From: Mariniflexile fucanivorans
GTDB lineage: Bacteria > Bacteroidota > Bacteroidia > Flavobacteriales > Flavobacteriaceae
Assembly: GCF_004341235.1 (NCBI RefSeq)
Contig: NZ_SLUP01000013.1
Coordinates: forward strand, 1-49,000
DNA: 49,000 nt
Direction: 5' to 3'
Positions 9,860-17,705 of this stretch are shown piece by piece. Each line of letters starts with the position of its first letter. Positions within the stretch are counted from its first letter, which is position 1. Made by a program: the position numbers and the translations under genes. The notes below the pieces were generated by a model, which was not told the DNA's origin, did no database searches, and worked only from the letters and a program-made list of their open reading frames with translations.

Positions 9860-12800
9860 TCAAATGAATAGTCTATAATCATAAGTTCTTCCCTCAAATC
9901 TTGATAATAGTTTTCCAATTCTTGCAATCTTGTTTGAAGAATCAATTGTTGATGGAAGTTTTGAATACAAATCCAATGAATTCCAGTTCATTTTTGTTAA
10001 TCCTAAAATTTCTGTCGAAATCAAATCAATATTCGATTCTCCATAATGCTTTGTTATTTTAATTGGTGCAGGTATGCTTCGACCACCTAAATAAAACTTA
10101 TAATTTGGTTGACGAACAGAAGGTACAATTCCGTGAGTCCATAAAAGGGCAGTATGTTTTTTTGTAACAATACAAGTACCTCTTGAAATGGGAAATTTTT
10201 CTACTTGTAGCTCTTTATTGTAAACGCTCATCGCTACAAAACGAGCATCAGGTTCAAAACTAATTTCAACTAGGTCAATTTTTTTAATTCCAGCCTTATT
10301 CAGACTAGCCTTTATTCCATTTATTTCATCCTCTGTAAACCTTGTCCTTTTATGAATAACAACTCTTTCTGGTAATCTATTTAACGACTCATAAAATAAT
10401 TCTCTGATAGAAACACCAAATTGGAAAGCATCTTTGAATGATAAATAAGGATTGTTTTGCTTGTCGAGAACATAATTATCAATCTTGGATAATTTATACT
10501 TTAAGCCTTGACCATTAGAATCATAAATGTGACTACAGCCAATTACAATTTCTGTCTTTTCTTTGATTTTTGATATACTATACCCAATTCCAGCATAGGC
10601 AGTGCTTTTTTCTTGGTTATTTAAAATCCAAGGTGTTCTAAGTGATTTCACGTAAAAGGATAACGATAGCCACCAATAAATCTGACAAGTTAATTTGTCA
10701 TCTAGTGTTTCCTCTCTTATAAGTTGTGTAGCTATTCCTTTTGAAGCAGAAAATGCTTTTATGTAATCGTGCAAGTCGAAACTTTCTTCTTTGTTAACAA
10801 AGCTTTCAAAATTTTGCCACTCACTAGGGATAAAAATTATTATTGTACTTTGACTTTGAGTATTTGCAATTTGTTCAATCTTAGAAGTAATTAATCTCGC
10901 AAGATTGATAGCGTTTTCGTGTGTTTCTAGTTCGTTTTCTCCTTTGAAGTCAATATTCAACCATTTATCATCACTCTCAAAATATGGTATATTGATAGGT
11001 AAATTATAAATGGATGAAAATCCAGGATAATCAATTAAGTAATCAGGATTTATATTATCAGTTGAATGTTTATTTTGTAGTTTGGATAGAAAATCATAGA
11101 ATTTTCTTGAATATTTTTCTCCACAAATGACAGATAAATTGATTTCATTTGATAATACAATTCCATTTAAATTAACATCAAATGGACGATTGTTGACTAA
11201 ACCTCTCATTGGATGATAATCTTTGAAATCCATATCACTTGAAGTGTTTCTAAATACAAGTTGTGGTTCTAAAAATTGAACTCCTTTAAATTGTGTCTGT
11301 CGTTTATCATATTCTCTAGGACTATAACCTCTAAACTTAGGGTCTAAAACATCTATTTCTCCGAAAGCTGTATTGGAAGATATTTGAAATTCGAAACTGC
11401 TACCAGAACCCTCTGGATATTCGAATTTAATTTTAGGTCTATTGAATAATATTTTGTTCCAGCTTTCTAATATTTCATCGTAATTGTGGTTATATAACTT
11501 TTCTAAGTTGTATTTACTTATTGTTAATTTTTGTGTTTTTGATATTTCTTGGTCTGATGTTAAATGTAAAGTTGGTGTAAATGTCAGATATCCAAAATGT
11601 TTGTTTTTGTCAAAGTAAAAAGAAAGAAATAAGGCTTTATGAATTTTGATTTTTTGATATTCGCTTTGGTTAGAAGTGAGCCAAATTTTATTTTTATAAT
11701 TTGTCAATATTCTTTCATCTATTGCAAAATGTTTCAAAATAGCTTGAAGCATTAATGATTTGAAAGCTGTTACATTTTCAACATCGTATTTACTAATAGG
11801 TTCTCTTTTTATATCGCTTTTTAAAACACCTTTGAAAGCATTTGAAATATCTGTTAAAGTACCAATTGCAAATACTTTTCTTTTGAAAGGAACAGCACAA
11901 ATGTTATTGGTTTTACATATTTCTTTTAAAAAACTCCAAGGTTTTGATTCTTTATAATCAATTTCGAACTGAAAAACTTCTTTAGGGAAAACGACAGGAT
12001 GTAAATTGCTCTTGATGTATTTGCTCGTTTTTGAGAAGTTTAAAGAAAAGTCCGTTTTTAGATATTCTTCATTCTTTGAGCTTTCCAATGCATCTTGAAT
12101 TGCTTGAGAGCGTTCAGCATTATCTTCAAATGCTGATTTTGTTAAATGTATTACAGTTTTATCAAAACCGTCTGTTGCTATAAAATGAGCCTCTCTTCCT
12201 GCCTTACGTACTGATGTTAGTAAATCTTCTACTTCGTCCGTTATGTGATTCCCATAACCACACCAATATAATCTCCCAGCTCCTTTACGTGTAAACGCAT
12301 TCTTTAAAGCATCCATTAAAGATTTATCTCTTCCGCTGTAACCAATAATTATCAGATTTTTGTCAATATGATAATTAGACAATGTTTCAACAAATACTTC
12401 ATTTTGAGTATCTAGTTCGTCCGTTGTATTTTTTAACGAACTAAATTTATAATCTCCGTGAAGAGCAATTGTAAGAAGTTCCTTGTTACTTTGATTCCTA
12501 TAGATTCTGTCTACATTATCTAGATTAATTTCAATAGGTGTGAGACCATTTTGATGAGCTGAACGAACAATCAAACCATCAAAATTAGTTGTCCAAACTG
12601 ATTTTATAATATTGTGTTCAGCTAAAAGACATAGTAGCTTGTATCCAATGTAAGGTTGTTTGTTTTCTATTAAGCTTTGAAAGTATTTTCTTCTGTCATC
12701 ACTAATTGGGTATGCTCTTTCCGCAAAAAAGGAATATTCTTCATTTGAATCTAATTCTGGATATTCTCCTTGACTGTCTAACCACTTCTGAATACTTATT

Positions 12801-13018
12801 CTAACTGAATCATCTTTATAGTTTTTATAATAGTTAGAGGCATTAACATTTTTAGAAAGATAAATGTCTTTTTTCCACTCCCAAATACAATCGTAAGCAG
12901 ATTGAATACCAGAAGTAATAGAAGCACCAGCTCCTATCAAAATCGAATGAGGGACATCAATATTTCTTTTAAAAGACCTTAAAAAAGCAGCATAGTCAAG
13001 TCTTAGTTTTTCTTTCAT
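9860..13018 (-). CDS. SIR2-APAZ-short prokaryotic Argonaute, single chain
   Basis: The 1052-aa protein fuses the two SPARSA subunits. The N-terminal SIR2 NADase has GAGAS at 29-33, TTNFDG near 143, LHGDY near 186 and IIGYSGRD near 222. A middle APAZ-like region (about 320-570) is followed by MID-PIWI (about 600-1052). PIWI landmarks are AYAGIGYS at 807, VIHKRTRF near 887 and LTKMNWN near 1007. The first catalytic Asp of slicers is replaced (AGIGYS), so guide-directed cleavage is not expected. In this family, guide-directed recognition of invader DNA triggers NAD+ depletion and abortive infection. The length equals SIR2-APAZ plus short pAgo. It lies 28 bp after the 443-aa gene and is followed by attC-like site 1. 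Confidence 0.88.
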   Translation of the reverse strand: MKEKLRLDYAAFLRSFKRNIDVPHSILIGAGASITSGIQSAYDCIWEWKKDIYLSKNVNASNYYKNYKDDSVRISIQKWLDSQGEYPELDSNEEYSFFAERAYPISDDRRKYFQSLIENKQPYIGYKLLCLLAEHNIIKSVWTTNFDGLIVRSAHQNGLTPIEINLDNVDRIYRNQSNKELLTIALHGDYKFSSLKNTTDELDTQNEVFVETLSNYHIDKNLIIIGYSGRDKSLMDALKNAFTRKGAGRLYWCGYGNHITDEVEDLLTSVRKAGREAHFIATDGFDKTVIHLTKSAFEDNAERSQAIQDALESSKNEEYLKTDFSLNFSKTSKYIKSNLHPVVFPKEVFQFEIDYKESKPWSFLKEICKTNNICAVPFKRKVFAIGTLTDISNAFKGVLKSDIKREPISKYDVENVTAFKSLMLQAILKHFAIDERILTNYKNKIWLTSNQSEYQKIKIHKALFLSFYFDKNKHFGYLTFTPTLHLTSDQEISKTQKLTISKYNLEKLYNHNYDEILESWNKILFNRPKIKFEYPEGSGSSFEFQISSNTAFGEIDVLDPKFRGYSPREYDKRQTQFKGVQFLEPQLVFRNTSSDMDFKDYHPMRGLVNNRPFDVNLNGIVLSNEINLSVICGEKYSRKFYDFLSKLQNKHSTDNINPDYLIDYPGFSSIYNLPINIPYFESDDKWLNIDFKGENELETHENAINLARLITSKIEQIANTQSQSTIIIFIPSEWQNFESFVNKEESFDLHDYIKAFSASKGIATQLIREETLDDKLTCQIYWWLSLSFYVKSLRTPWILNNQEKSTAYAGIGYSISKIKEKTEIVIGCSHIYDSNGQGLKYKLSKIDNYVLDKQNNPYLSFKDAFQFGVSIRELFYESLNRLPERVVIHKRTRFTEDEINGIKASLNKAGIKKIDLVEISFEPDARFVAMSVYNKELQVEKFPISRGTCIVTKKHTALLWTHGIVPSVRQPNYKFYLGGRSIPAPIKITKHYGESNIDLISTEILGLTKMNWNSLDLYSKLPSTIDSSNKIARIGKLLSRFEGRTYDYRLFI

Positions 13019-13030
13019 TCAGTTTGTTTT

Positions 13031-13044
13031 TGTTACCTGCTTGC
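13031..13044 (-). other. Relic attC left box between 443-aa gene and pAgo
   Basis: On the minus strand the 28-bp gap holds AGCAGGTAACAAA, identical over 13 bases to the left box of attC-like site 1 after the pAgo gene (9850-9838). The remainder of an attC is missing. This is what would remain if a deletion had removed an attC between two cassettes that used the same box. Confidence 0.55.
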
Positions 13045-13046
13045 TT

Positions 13047-14378
13047 TTATTTATTTGAATATCCAATTTTTCTGTACATCTGTCCCGCTAGTCTCATCAA
13101 TCTATCTCTGTCATTTTTTTTCGTATAGTTAAGTAAGTTTATCAAATCTTTTTCTTGCACTTCTAGAAGTGCCTTGTCAATTAAAGATTCAGGGAATAAA
13201 CTCAACCATCTGTCTAATGGGCGATAGTCCATTAGTTTATAGAGTAATCTATCATTGTACTGTAAACATTCCTTGAAAAAGTAAATCCACCTATCTGATG
13301 ATATGTTTTTTAGCATTTCATTTACAATACCTTGTGCTGCATTCGAAACGCCATAACTGTTCCCAAGTTTAACAGATAATATGGCTGTTATACAAATTGG
13401 AAATGCAGGTGTCGGGATTACACTTCCCATATTGTACAATGTACTTACTGGTTTTGGTTCGTTATAAAAGTTATTCATTCCTTCGTGAGCCGCTAGTATT
13501 TCATTAGCGACTTTTATGAATGAGGACGAACGCAAGTCTTCTGGCACAAAATCAAATCCTTTGACTTTTAATAAAACCTTCTTTAATCCGCTTGCAGCTA
13601 TTGTCTGACCATCTGTAAATAGTTCCGAATAGGTTCTACCTATTTGCCATCTCTCAGGATGCTGCAAATTACCCCACAGCATTGGCATTATAAGATTTGA
13701 ATTAGCAAGTGAATTTTCAAGTTGAGCACCATTTGAAGTTTTGACTAATGACAGTAATATGCGAATGACAGTTCTATGAAAAAAATATGGACTTTGAACT
13801 AATTTTAAAATGTAGGGATTCTCCTCATTAAGGGTGCGTTCTTCTAGTTCAACTCGAAAGTTTTTAAAGTCAATAGCAGCTTCAATCTTATTATATCCTA
13901 AAATGCCCTGAATACAAGTTCTGACAATTGTTCTAGCCTCATCTTGAGTCATTTCATTTTCTTCATCTTCGTCAAGTTCTGGCTGATTAAAATGGGTAAC
14001 GGTTTCCATTGCTTTTTTTAACCTGAATGCTGCCGTCCCACTAATAACACCAAATTCTTCAGCAAGACGAATTGCTTCAAACTCAGAAATTGCTTGTTGG
14101 ATATCCGTGTGCTCATTAATGTCTGGTCTATCTAACATCTCAGCAATAAAAGAGACACCCATTTTACTCAATTGGTTTTTGAGAGATGTTATTGCCTTTG
14201 TCCAAGTATATGTGGATACCATTTCATAAGCTTCATTATTAAAAGCAGAGACAATTTGCTTTTTATCTTTTACTTGAAGCTGAACTCCATAAGTAACCAA
14301 GTCTTCTATTTTTGAGACTTTCTTTGGTATCGCTGGTAAGGCATTGTTTTGCCAAACTACTAGTTCTGTACTACTCAT
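13047..14378 (-). CDS. Unknown mostly helical protein, 443 aa, paired with DAC-like protein
   Basis: The family is not recognised. The protein is soluble and almost entirely helical, with no signal peptide, no membrane span and no nucleotide-binding or nuclease motif that I can see. A run of acidic residues (ELDEDEENEMTQDEA) lies near 135-150. The C-terminal third is rich in Leu, Arg and Asp (DRWLSLFPESLIDKALL, then NDRDRLMRLAGQMYRKIG). It starts inside the last codons of the DAC-like gene (8-bp overlap), so the two are translationally coupled and probably work together. The pAgo gene follows after 28 bp. A scaffold, regulator or effector role is possible; none is shown. Confidence 0.75.
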   Translation of the reverse strand: MSSTELVVWQNNALPAIPKKVSKIEDLVTYGVQLQVKDKKQIVSAFNNEAYEMVSTYTWTKAITSLKNQLSKMGVSFIAEMLDRPDINEHTDIQQAISEFEAIRLAEEFGVISGTAAFRLKKAMETVTHFNQPELDEDEENEMTQDEARTIVRTCIQGILGYNKIEAAIDFKNFRVELEERTLNEENPYILKLVQSPYFFHRTVIRILLSLVKTSNGAQLENSLANSNLIMPMLWGNLQHPERWQIGRTYSELFTDGQTIAASGLKKVLLKVKGFDFVPEDLRSSSFIKVANEILAAHEGMNNFYNEPKPVSTLYNMGSVIPTPAFPICITAILSVKLGNSYGVSNAAQGIVNEMLKNISSDRWIYFFKECLQYNDRLLYKLMDYRPLDRWLSLFPESLIDKALLEVQEKDLINLLNYTKKNDRDRLMRLAGQMYRKIGYSNK

Positions 14379-15414
14379 TGTCTTTTGTTTCTATTTTTCC
14401 ATCTTGTGATTGGATGTATGCTGATTCTAGTCCTTTGCCGATTAATTTACACAGAGTTAAAAAAGTTCTACTTCTTGCGCCACCTGAAGTATTGGTTTTG
14501 GCTATAGAGTCTGGATGCTTAACAAATACATTATAAGCTGCAACTTCTCCTTTGTCCGTGAAAACAGTTATGCCATCACTTTCCATCATCCCAATAATTA
14601 TAGTGAAAAAACCATTTAGTTTAGAGTTTGCTTGCAAATCATCCTTTTCTAACAACTCTTTTATTATCTCTGGAATATTTATTCTCTGTTTTAATATTAT
14701 TCCATCTTCTAGTCTTTTTGGAATTGTTTTTTTACTACCATTTATTGTACAAGCTAAAGTTCCGTGTCCAACTTTTAAAATTTCATTGAAAACCTTTTTA
14801 TAAAAATTTGAGGTTTGTTCTTTTATGCTAGAGTCTACATTTTTAACAATCGTTTTAATAAACTCAAATTGATTTTCGATTGGTGATTTATTTGTTTCTT
14901 CTCTGCCTCCAAAACTTATCATTAAAGGCTCATTTTGAACACCTTTAATTTCTATTAACTTATCTGAAATTTGATGTAATAGAATTACTTTAAGTTCTTC
15001 AGTTCCATTAATTATTAAAAAATCTTCTATTGATACTGATAATAATGAAGTTCCAGCTCTGAAAACACCATAACTAAAGTTATCTCCATTTCTCTGAATG
15101 TAGATAGACCAATCGGCTTCTGTAAGAGGCGCACATTTTTTTAAAGCCCTCAACATTGTTTCTTTAGTTTTTTCGCCTTGACCTATGAAGCAGTGCTGAG
15201 ACATAGGTAAAGATTGAAGTACCAAGTCAATATCATCAACTATGTATACTTTCGGAAATAGGTCTTTTCCTTCTTCTCTATAGTTTACAAGTTGATTTAC
15301 TAAAGATACTATGCCGTTTTGCGTAATTAAGCATTCCATTCCCTCATTTTCTAGGAATGAAACGGCTTCTCCTAAAATTACTGGTCTTAGTGATATAGGT
15401 TTTCCGTTTTTCAT
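14371..15414 (-). CDS. Diadenylate-cyclase-like (DisA_N/DACN-type) sensor protein
   Basis: The C-terminal half (about 190-335) has the order of motifs of the DisA_N/CdaA diadenylate cyclase fold: HGTLACTI strand, RLEDGIIL, FFTIIIGMMESDGITVFTD, EVAAYNVFV and GGARSRTFLTLCKL. These correspond to the DGA and RHR motifs of active cyclases, but here read DGI and RSR, so synthesis of c-di-AMP is doubtful. Aravind and co-workers named several such variants (the DACN families) as probable nucleotide sensors in conflict systems. The N-terminal 150 residues are an unrecognised alpha/beta region. It is the first gene after the 93-bp element and overlaps the 443-aa gene by 8 bp. Its ATG at 15414 fits the element-to-gene spacing of the other blocks. 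Confidence 0.6.
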   Translation of the reverse strand: MKNGKPISLRPVILGEAVSFLENEGMECLITQNGIVSLVNQLVNYREEGKDLFPKVYIVDDIDLVLQSLPMSQHCFIGQGEKTKETMLRALKKCAPLTEADWSIYIQRNGDNFSYGVFRAGTSLLSVSIEDFLIINGTEELKVILLHQISDKLIEIKGVQNEPLMISFGGREETNKSPIENQFEFIKTIVKNVDSSIKEQTSNFYKKVFNEILKVGHGTLACTINGSKKTIPKRLEDGIILKQRINIPEIIKELLEKDDLQANSKLNGFFTIIIGMMESDGITVFTDKGEVAAYNVFVKHPDSIAKTNTSGGARSRTFLTLCKLIGKGLESAYIQSQDGKIETKDNE

Positions 15415-15451
15415 TTAATCTTAATTACATTCATTTTTTCAGCTTTCAGGT

Positions 15452-15544
15452 AACGGTTGTATAACAGCAACTTTTCGACTTTAATTGATGTTATATCGTT
15501 TATGTATGCAATGTATTACTTTTCAACAAAGAATCCAATGGGCT
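15452..15544 (-). repeat. 93-bp cassette-array head element, copy A
   Basis: On the minus strand it runs from AGCCCATTGG to the terminal GTT. It matches copy B (34250-34342) at 88 of 93 positions by eye. Similarity to the other copies ends precisely at GTT, and the following bases (ACCTGAAAG) differ in each copy, as expected at an integron core site. The 3' part contains the near-palindrome ATAACA...TGTTAT. The element faces cargo block A. Confidence 0.85.
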
Positions 15545-15654
15545 TATAATGTTTATATTCAGGAAATTAAAAAAGGCAAGGGGAATTAAGCCTATAAATG
15601 ATTAGGCCATAAATTAACTAGTGTTTTTTGAAGCTTACCATAGAATAAAAAAAA

Positions 15655-15852
15655 TCAATTCTTGGCATCTTGCTCTTTAGAAAAAACACCTTCTATTTTA
15701 AGGTCTTTACGTTTTACGATAAGAAAGAATACCGCAAACACACCCATTACGCCATAAAGGATATTGTGCAACAAAGGGGGCAATTCCAAAAAAGTAGTCA
15801 CCAGTACAAAAAGAAAAGCCAGGGCTATTATGATTATTTTTAAATTATTCAT
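15655..15852 (-). CDS. Small membrane protein, 65 aa
   Basis: Two hydrophobic stretches (IIIIALAFLFVLVTTF and LLHNILYGVMGVFAVFFLIV) followed by a charged tail indicate a two-span inner-membrane protein. I chose the ATG at 15852 rather than an in-frame one at 15894. It lies in ATGAATAA, overlapping the stop of the upstream 80-aa gene by 8 bp, and it avoids a basic N-terminal extension. The pair stands at the end of the conjugation region. Its function is unknown. Confidence 0.6.
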   Translation of the reverse strand: MNNLKIIIIALAFLFVLVTTFLELPPLLHNILYGVMGVFAVFFLIVKRKDLKIEGVFSKEQDAKN

Positions 15853-16087
15853 TTTTACCGTGTTTAATGTTGTTTTCCTTGATGTAATCTTCAAAAAGAC
15901 GATCCAAACTTTCGCCCTTTAGTTTAAGCAAAAGAAGATATTTAAAAATTTTATTCTCCGAAAAGGATTCTTCAAGGTAATATTTTGTTGATGTTGTTTT
16001 CGCGTTTAAAAAAGAATCCAATTCTTTTGTTTTTATTTTTAGTTTTTTTCTTGAATTTTTGAGGAGTCCGCCGTCTTTTTTTGCCAT
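15845..16087 (-). CDS. Small basic coiled-coil protein, 80 aa
   Basis: The protein is very lysine-rich (MAKKDGGLLKNSRKKLKIKTKEL) with a helical, leucine-rich second half (NKIFKYLLLLKLKGESLDRLFEDYIKE cut here into its visible heptads) and no membrane segment. It is translationally coupled to the 65-aa membrane protein. The start at 16087 faces the transglycosylase gene across a 150-bp divergent promoter region. The family is not recognised. Position suggests a conjugation accessory factor. Confidence 0.55.
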   Translation of the reverse strand: MAKKDGGLLKNSRKKLKIKTKELDSFLNAKTTSTKYYLEESFSENKIFKYLLLLKLKGESLDRLFEDYIKENNIKHGKNE

Positions 16088-16238
16088 ACGTTTTGAAATA
16101 ATATTTTAAACAAATCTTTAATAGGGGCTTTAAAGTGAGTGAAGATATTAAAAATTTCTCCAAAGATATATTTAAACATTATAAAGGAAATATTTAGTAA
16201 ATTAGCGCTCCACCAAAATTACAAAAAAACATCGGAAA

Positions 16239-17087
16239 ATGAAGTATATAGCATTAATATTTATACTATGCTGTAATATAATTCAAGCGCAAAATAGTGA
16301 TGTTTTTAACGATGACTTTATACGGAAAAAGGTAGAACTAATGAATGATAATTCAGATGGCATGATCCCTTTTTCATATTCTCCGGAGTTCAAAAGAATT
16401 TTAATAGAATTGGTTAAAATAGAATGGTTGGAGAAAGCAATAAAGATCAGCGATTATTATTTTCCGTTGTTTGAAGAAAAATTGGCAAAATATGATTTAC
16501 CGAATGACTTAAAATATTTGCCGATTTTAGAGAGTGGACTAAACCCAAAAGCGACTAGCTCAGTAGGAGCAAGCGGACTATGGCAATTTATGCCCAGTAC
16601 GGGCGATGAAATGGGATTGGGGAGCAATAATTTAATCAATCTATATTATTGCCCTGTTGCCAATACCGATAGTGCGTGTCGTTATCTGGAGGGGCTATAT
16701 AAAAGTTACAACGATTGGAAGTTGGTGTTGTCGTCATATAATTATGGCATGGGTAATATTAATAAGAAAATAAAAAAAGCAGGTTCAAGGGATTACGTAG
16801 ACATCTATCCATATTTACCAATGGAAACAAGAGCATATGTACCAAAATTTTTAGTGATTAAATACCTGGTAACCTATCAAAACATTTATTATGATAATAA
16901 CAAAAAGTTTAAATATGTGTTTACCGATCTAGCACAGATCAAAATAGAGAACCCAACCACGATTAAAGATTTAGCGGCAAGGTATGACCTAAACGACAGA
17001 TTTATAAGGTTTGCGAATCCTCAATTATTAACGGAAATAATTCCCAAAGGAGCAATAATATATATAACCAAAAAAGACCCTAGCTAG
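16239..17087 (+). CDS. Lytic transglycosylase, MltD/SLT type
   Basis: This exported enzyme cleaves the glycan strands of peptidoglycan. Such enzymes commonly open the wall locally for conjugation machines. A signal peptide (KYIALIFILCCNIIQAQ) covers 1-18. The SLT domain holds catalytic Glu98 in LPILESGLNP, then SSVGASGLWQFMPSTG at 107-122 and the YNYGMGN repeat-like motif near 168. A short C-terminal segment (NPTTIKDLAARYDLNDR) resembles a LysM-like tail without a full second half. It is the only plus-strand gene in the conjugation region, opposite in direction to the tra genes, and ends inside a palindromic terminator. Confidence 0.9.
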   Translation: MKYIALIFILCCNIIQAQNSDVFNDDFIRKKVELMNDNSDGMIPFSYSPEFKRILIELVKIEWLEKAIKISDYYFPLFEEKLAKYDLPNDLKYLPILESGLNPKATSSVGASGLWQFMPSTGDEMGLGSNNLINLYYCPVANTDSACRYLEGLYKSYNDWKLVLSSYNYGMGNINKKIKKAGSRDYVDIYPYLPMETRAYVPKFLVIKYLVTYQNIYYDNNKKFKYVFTDLAQIKIENPTTIKDLAARYDLNDRFIRFANPQLLTEIIPKGAIIYITKKDPS

Positions 17088-17106
17088 GGTCTTTTTTGGT
17101 TATATA
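17061..17106. terminator. 46-bp perfect palindrome, bidirectional terminator
   Basis: Arms 17061-17083 and 17084-17106 are perfect reverse complements of 23 bases centred on CTAG. The GACCCTAG core is flanked by A6 and T6 runs, so either strand gives a GC stem followed by U residues. It covers the last codons and stop of the transglycosylase gene and separates it from the converging tra-side lipoprotein gene. Confidence 0.92.
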
Positions 17107-17118
17107 TAGAAAGTTTTT

Positions 17119-17694
17119 TTAAGGTCTATTATTTATGTCCGCTCTTAAAACATACTCAACAATAATAACGTTATTGTCTTTATTGATTATCTGAATTTCT
17201 GACTTGATTAGTTTATAGCTTGAATCATTGCTTATTAAAAAATTCACATTATCAAAACTATTTATTTGATTTACACTAGAGGGATTTTTTAAACCTCCTA
17301 ATAAATTATCACCTAATGTCTCAAACATAATTTTATTTTGATCGGTCAAGACAGAAAAACTCCATACAGAAGAACCATATTTAGCAAAATTATCAGAACA
17401 CACATTTGTACCCTCAAACAATACAACTACATTGGATTGATTAGCTTCAAAAACATAATATGAGTCTAAATCACATTCTGGAACTTGTATCATTAAATCA
17501 GTACTTGTTACTCCATCATTATTTATATCAATGGGAGATTTAGAAGTCATAGAATCTAAAAACCACTTTTCATCTAATAAAAAGTTTTTATTAGTTTCCA
17601 ATGTTAAAAAACCATTATTAGATGAGGATATATTATCATCATCACAACAAGATAGGGTAATTAAAAAAACAATACTATAAACTATATTTTTCAT
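17119..17694 (-). CDS. Putative lipoprotein, 191 aa
   Basis: The N-terminus MKNIVYSIVFLITLSCCDD carries a lipoprotein signal with a Cys at 16 or 17 followed by Asp and Ser residues, consistent with Bacteroidota lipoprotein export. The mature part is Asn- and Ser-rich with beta-strand character (WSFSVLTDQNKIMFETLGD) and resembles lipocalin-like hypothetical proteins, though no family is assigned. It is the last gene of the tra operon, 11 bp after the TraQ-like gene. It may be an outer-membrane component of the transfer machine or a surface protein. Confidence 0.65.
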   Translation of the reverse strand: MKNIVYSIVFLITLSCCDDDNISSSNNGFLTLETNKNFLLDEKWFLDSMTSKSPIDINNDGVTSTDLMIQVPECDLDSYYVFEANQSNVVVLFEGTNVCSDNFAKYGSSVWSFSVLTDQNKIMFETLGDNLLGGLKNPSSVNQINSFDNVNFLISNDSSYKLIKSEIQIINKDNNVIIVEYVLRADINNRP

Positions 17695-17705
17695 ATACTT
17701 TTTTT

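Noticed and set aside
9724-9945. Minus-strand frame of 73 codons overlapping the end of the pAgo gene
   Set aside because: It reads out of frame through the pAgo 3' end and then through attC-like site 1. The Cys- and Arg-rich tail is the translation of the palindrome.
9860-13018. Catalytically active Argonaute slicer
   Set aside because: The first catalytic Asp of the DEDX set is replaced in AGIGYS and there is no PAZ domain. The architecture is that of short pAgo fused to SIR2-APAZ.
14371-15414. Ordinary DisA or CdaA diadenylate cyclase
   Set aside because: The DGA and RHR motifs read DGI and RSR, there is no DisA linker-HhH region or CdaA membrane part, and the N-terminus is unrelated. 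Only the fold is claimed.
15452-15544. 93-bp element as the end of an insertion sequence or transposon
   Set aside because: No transposase, no terminal inverted repeat pair and no target duplication are visible. The three copies are in mixed orientation and always at the 5' side of cargo.
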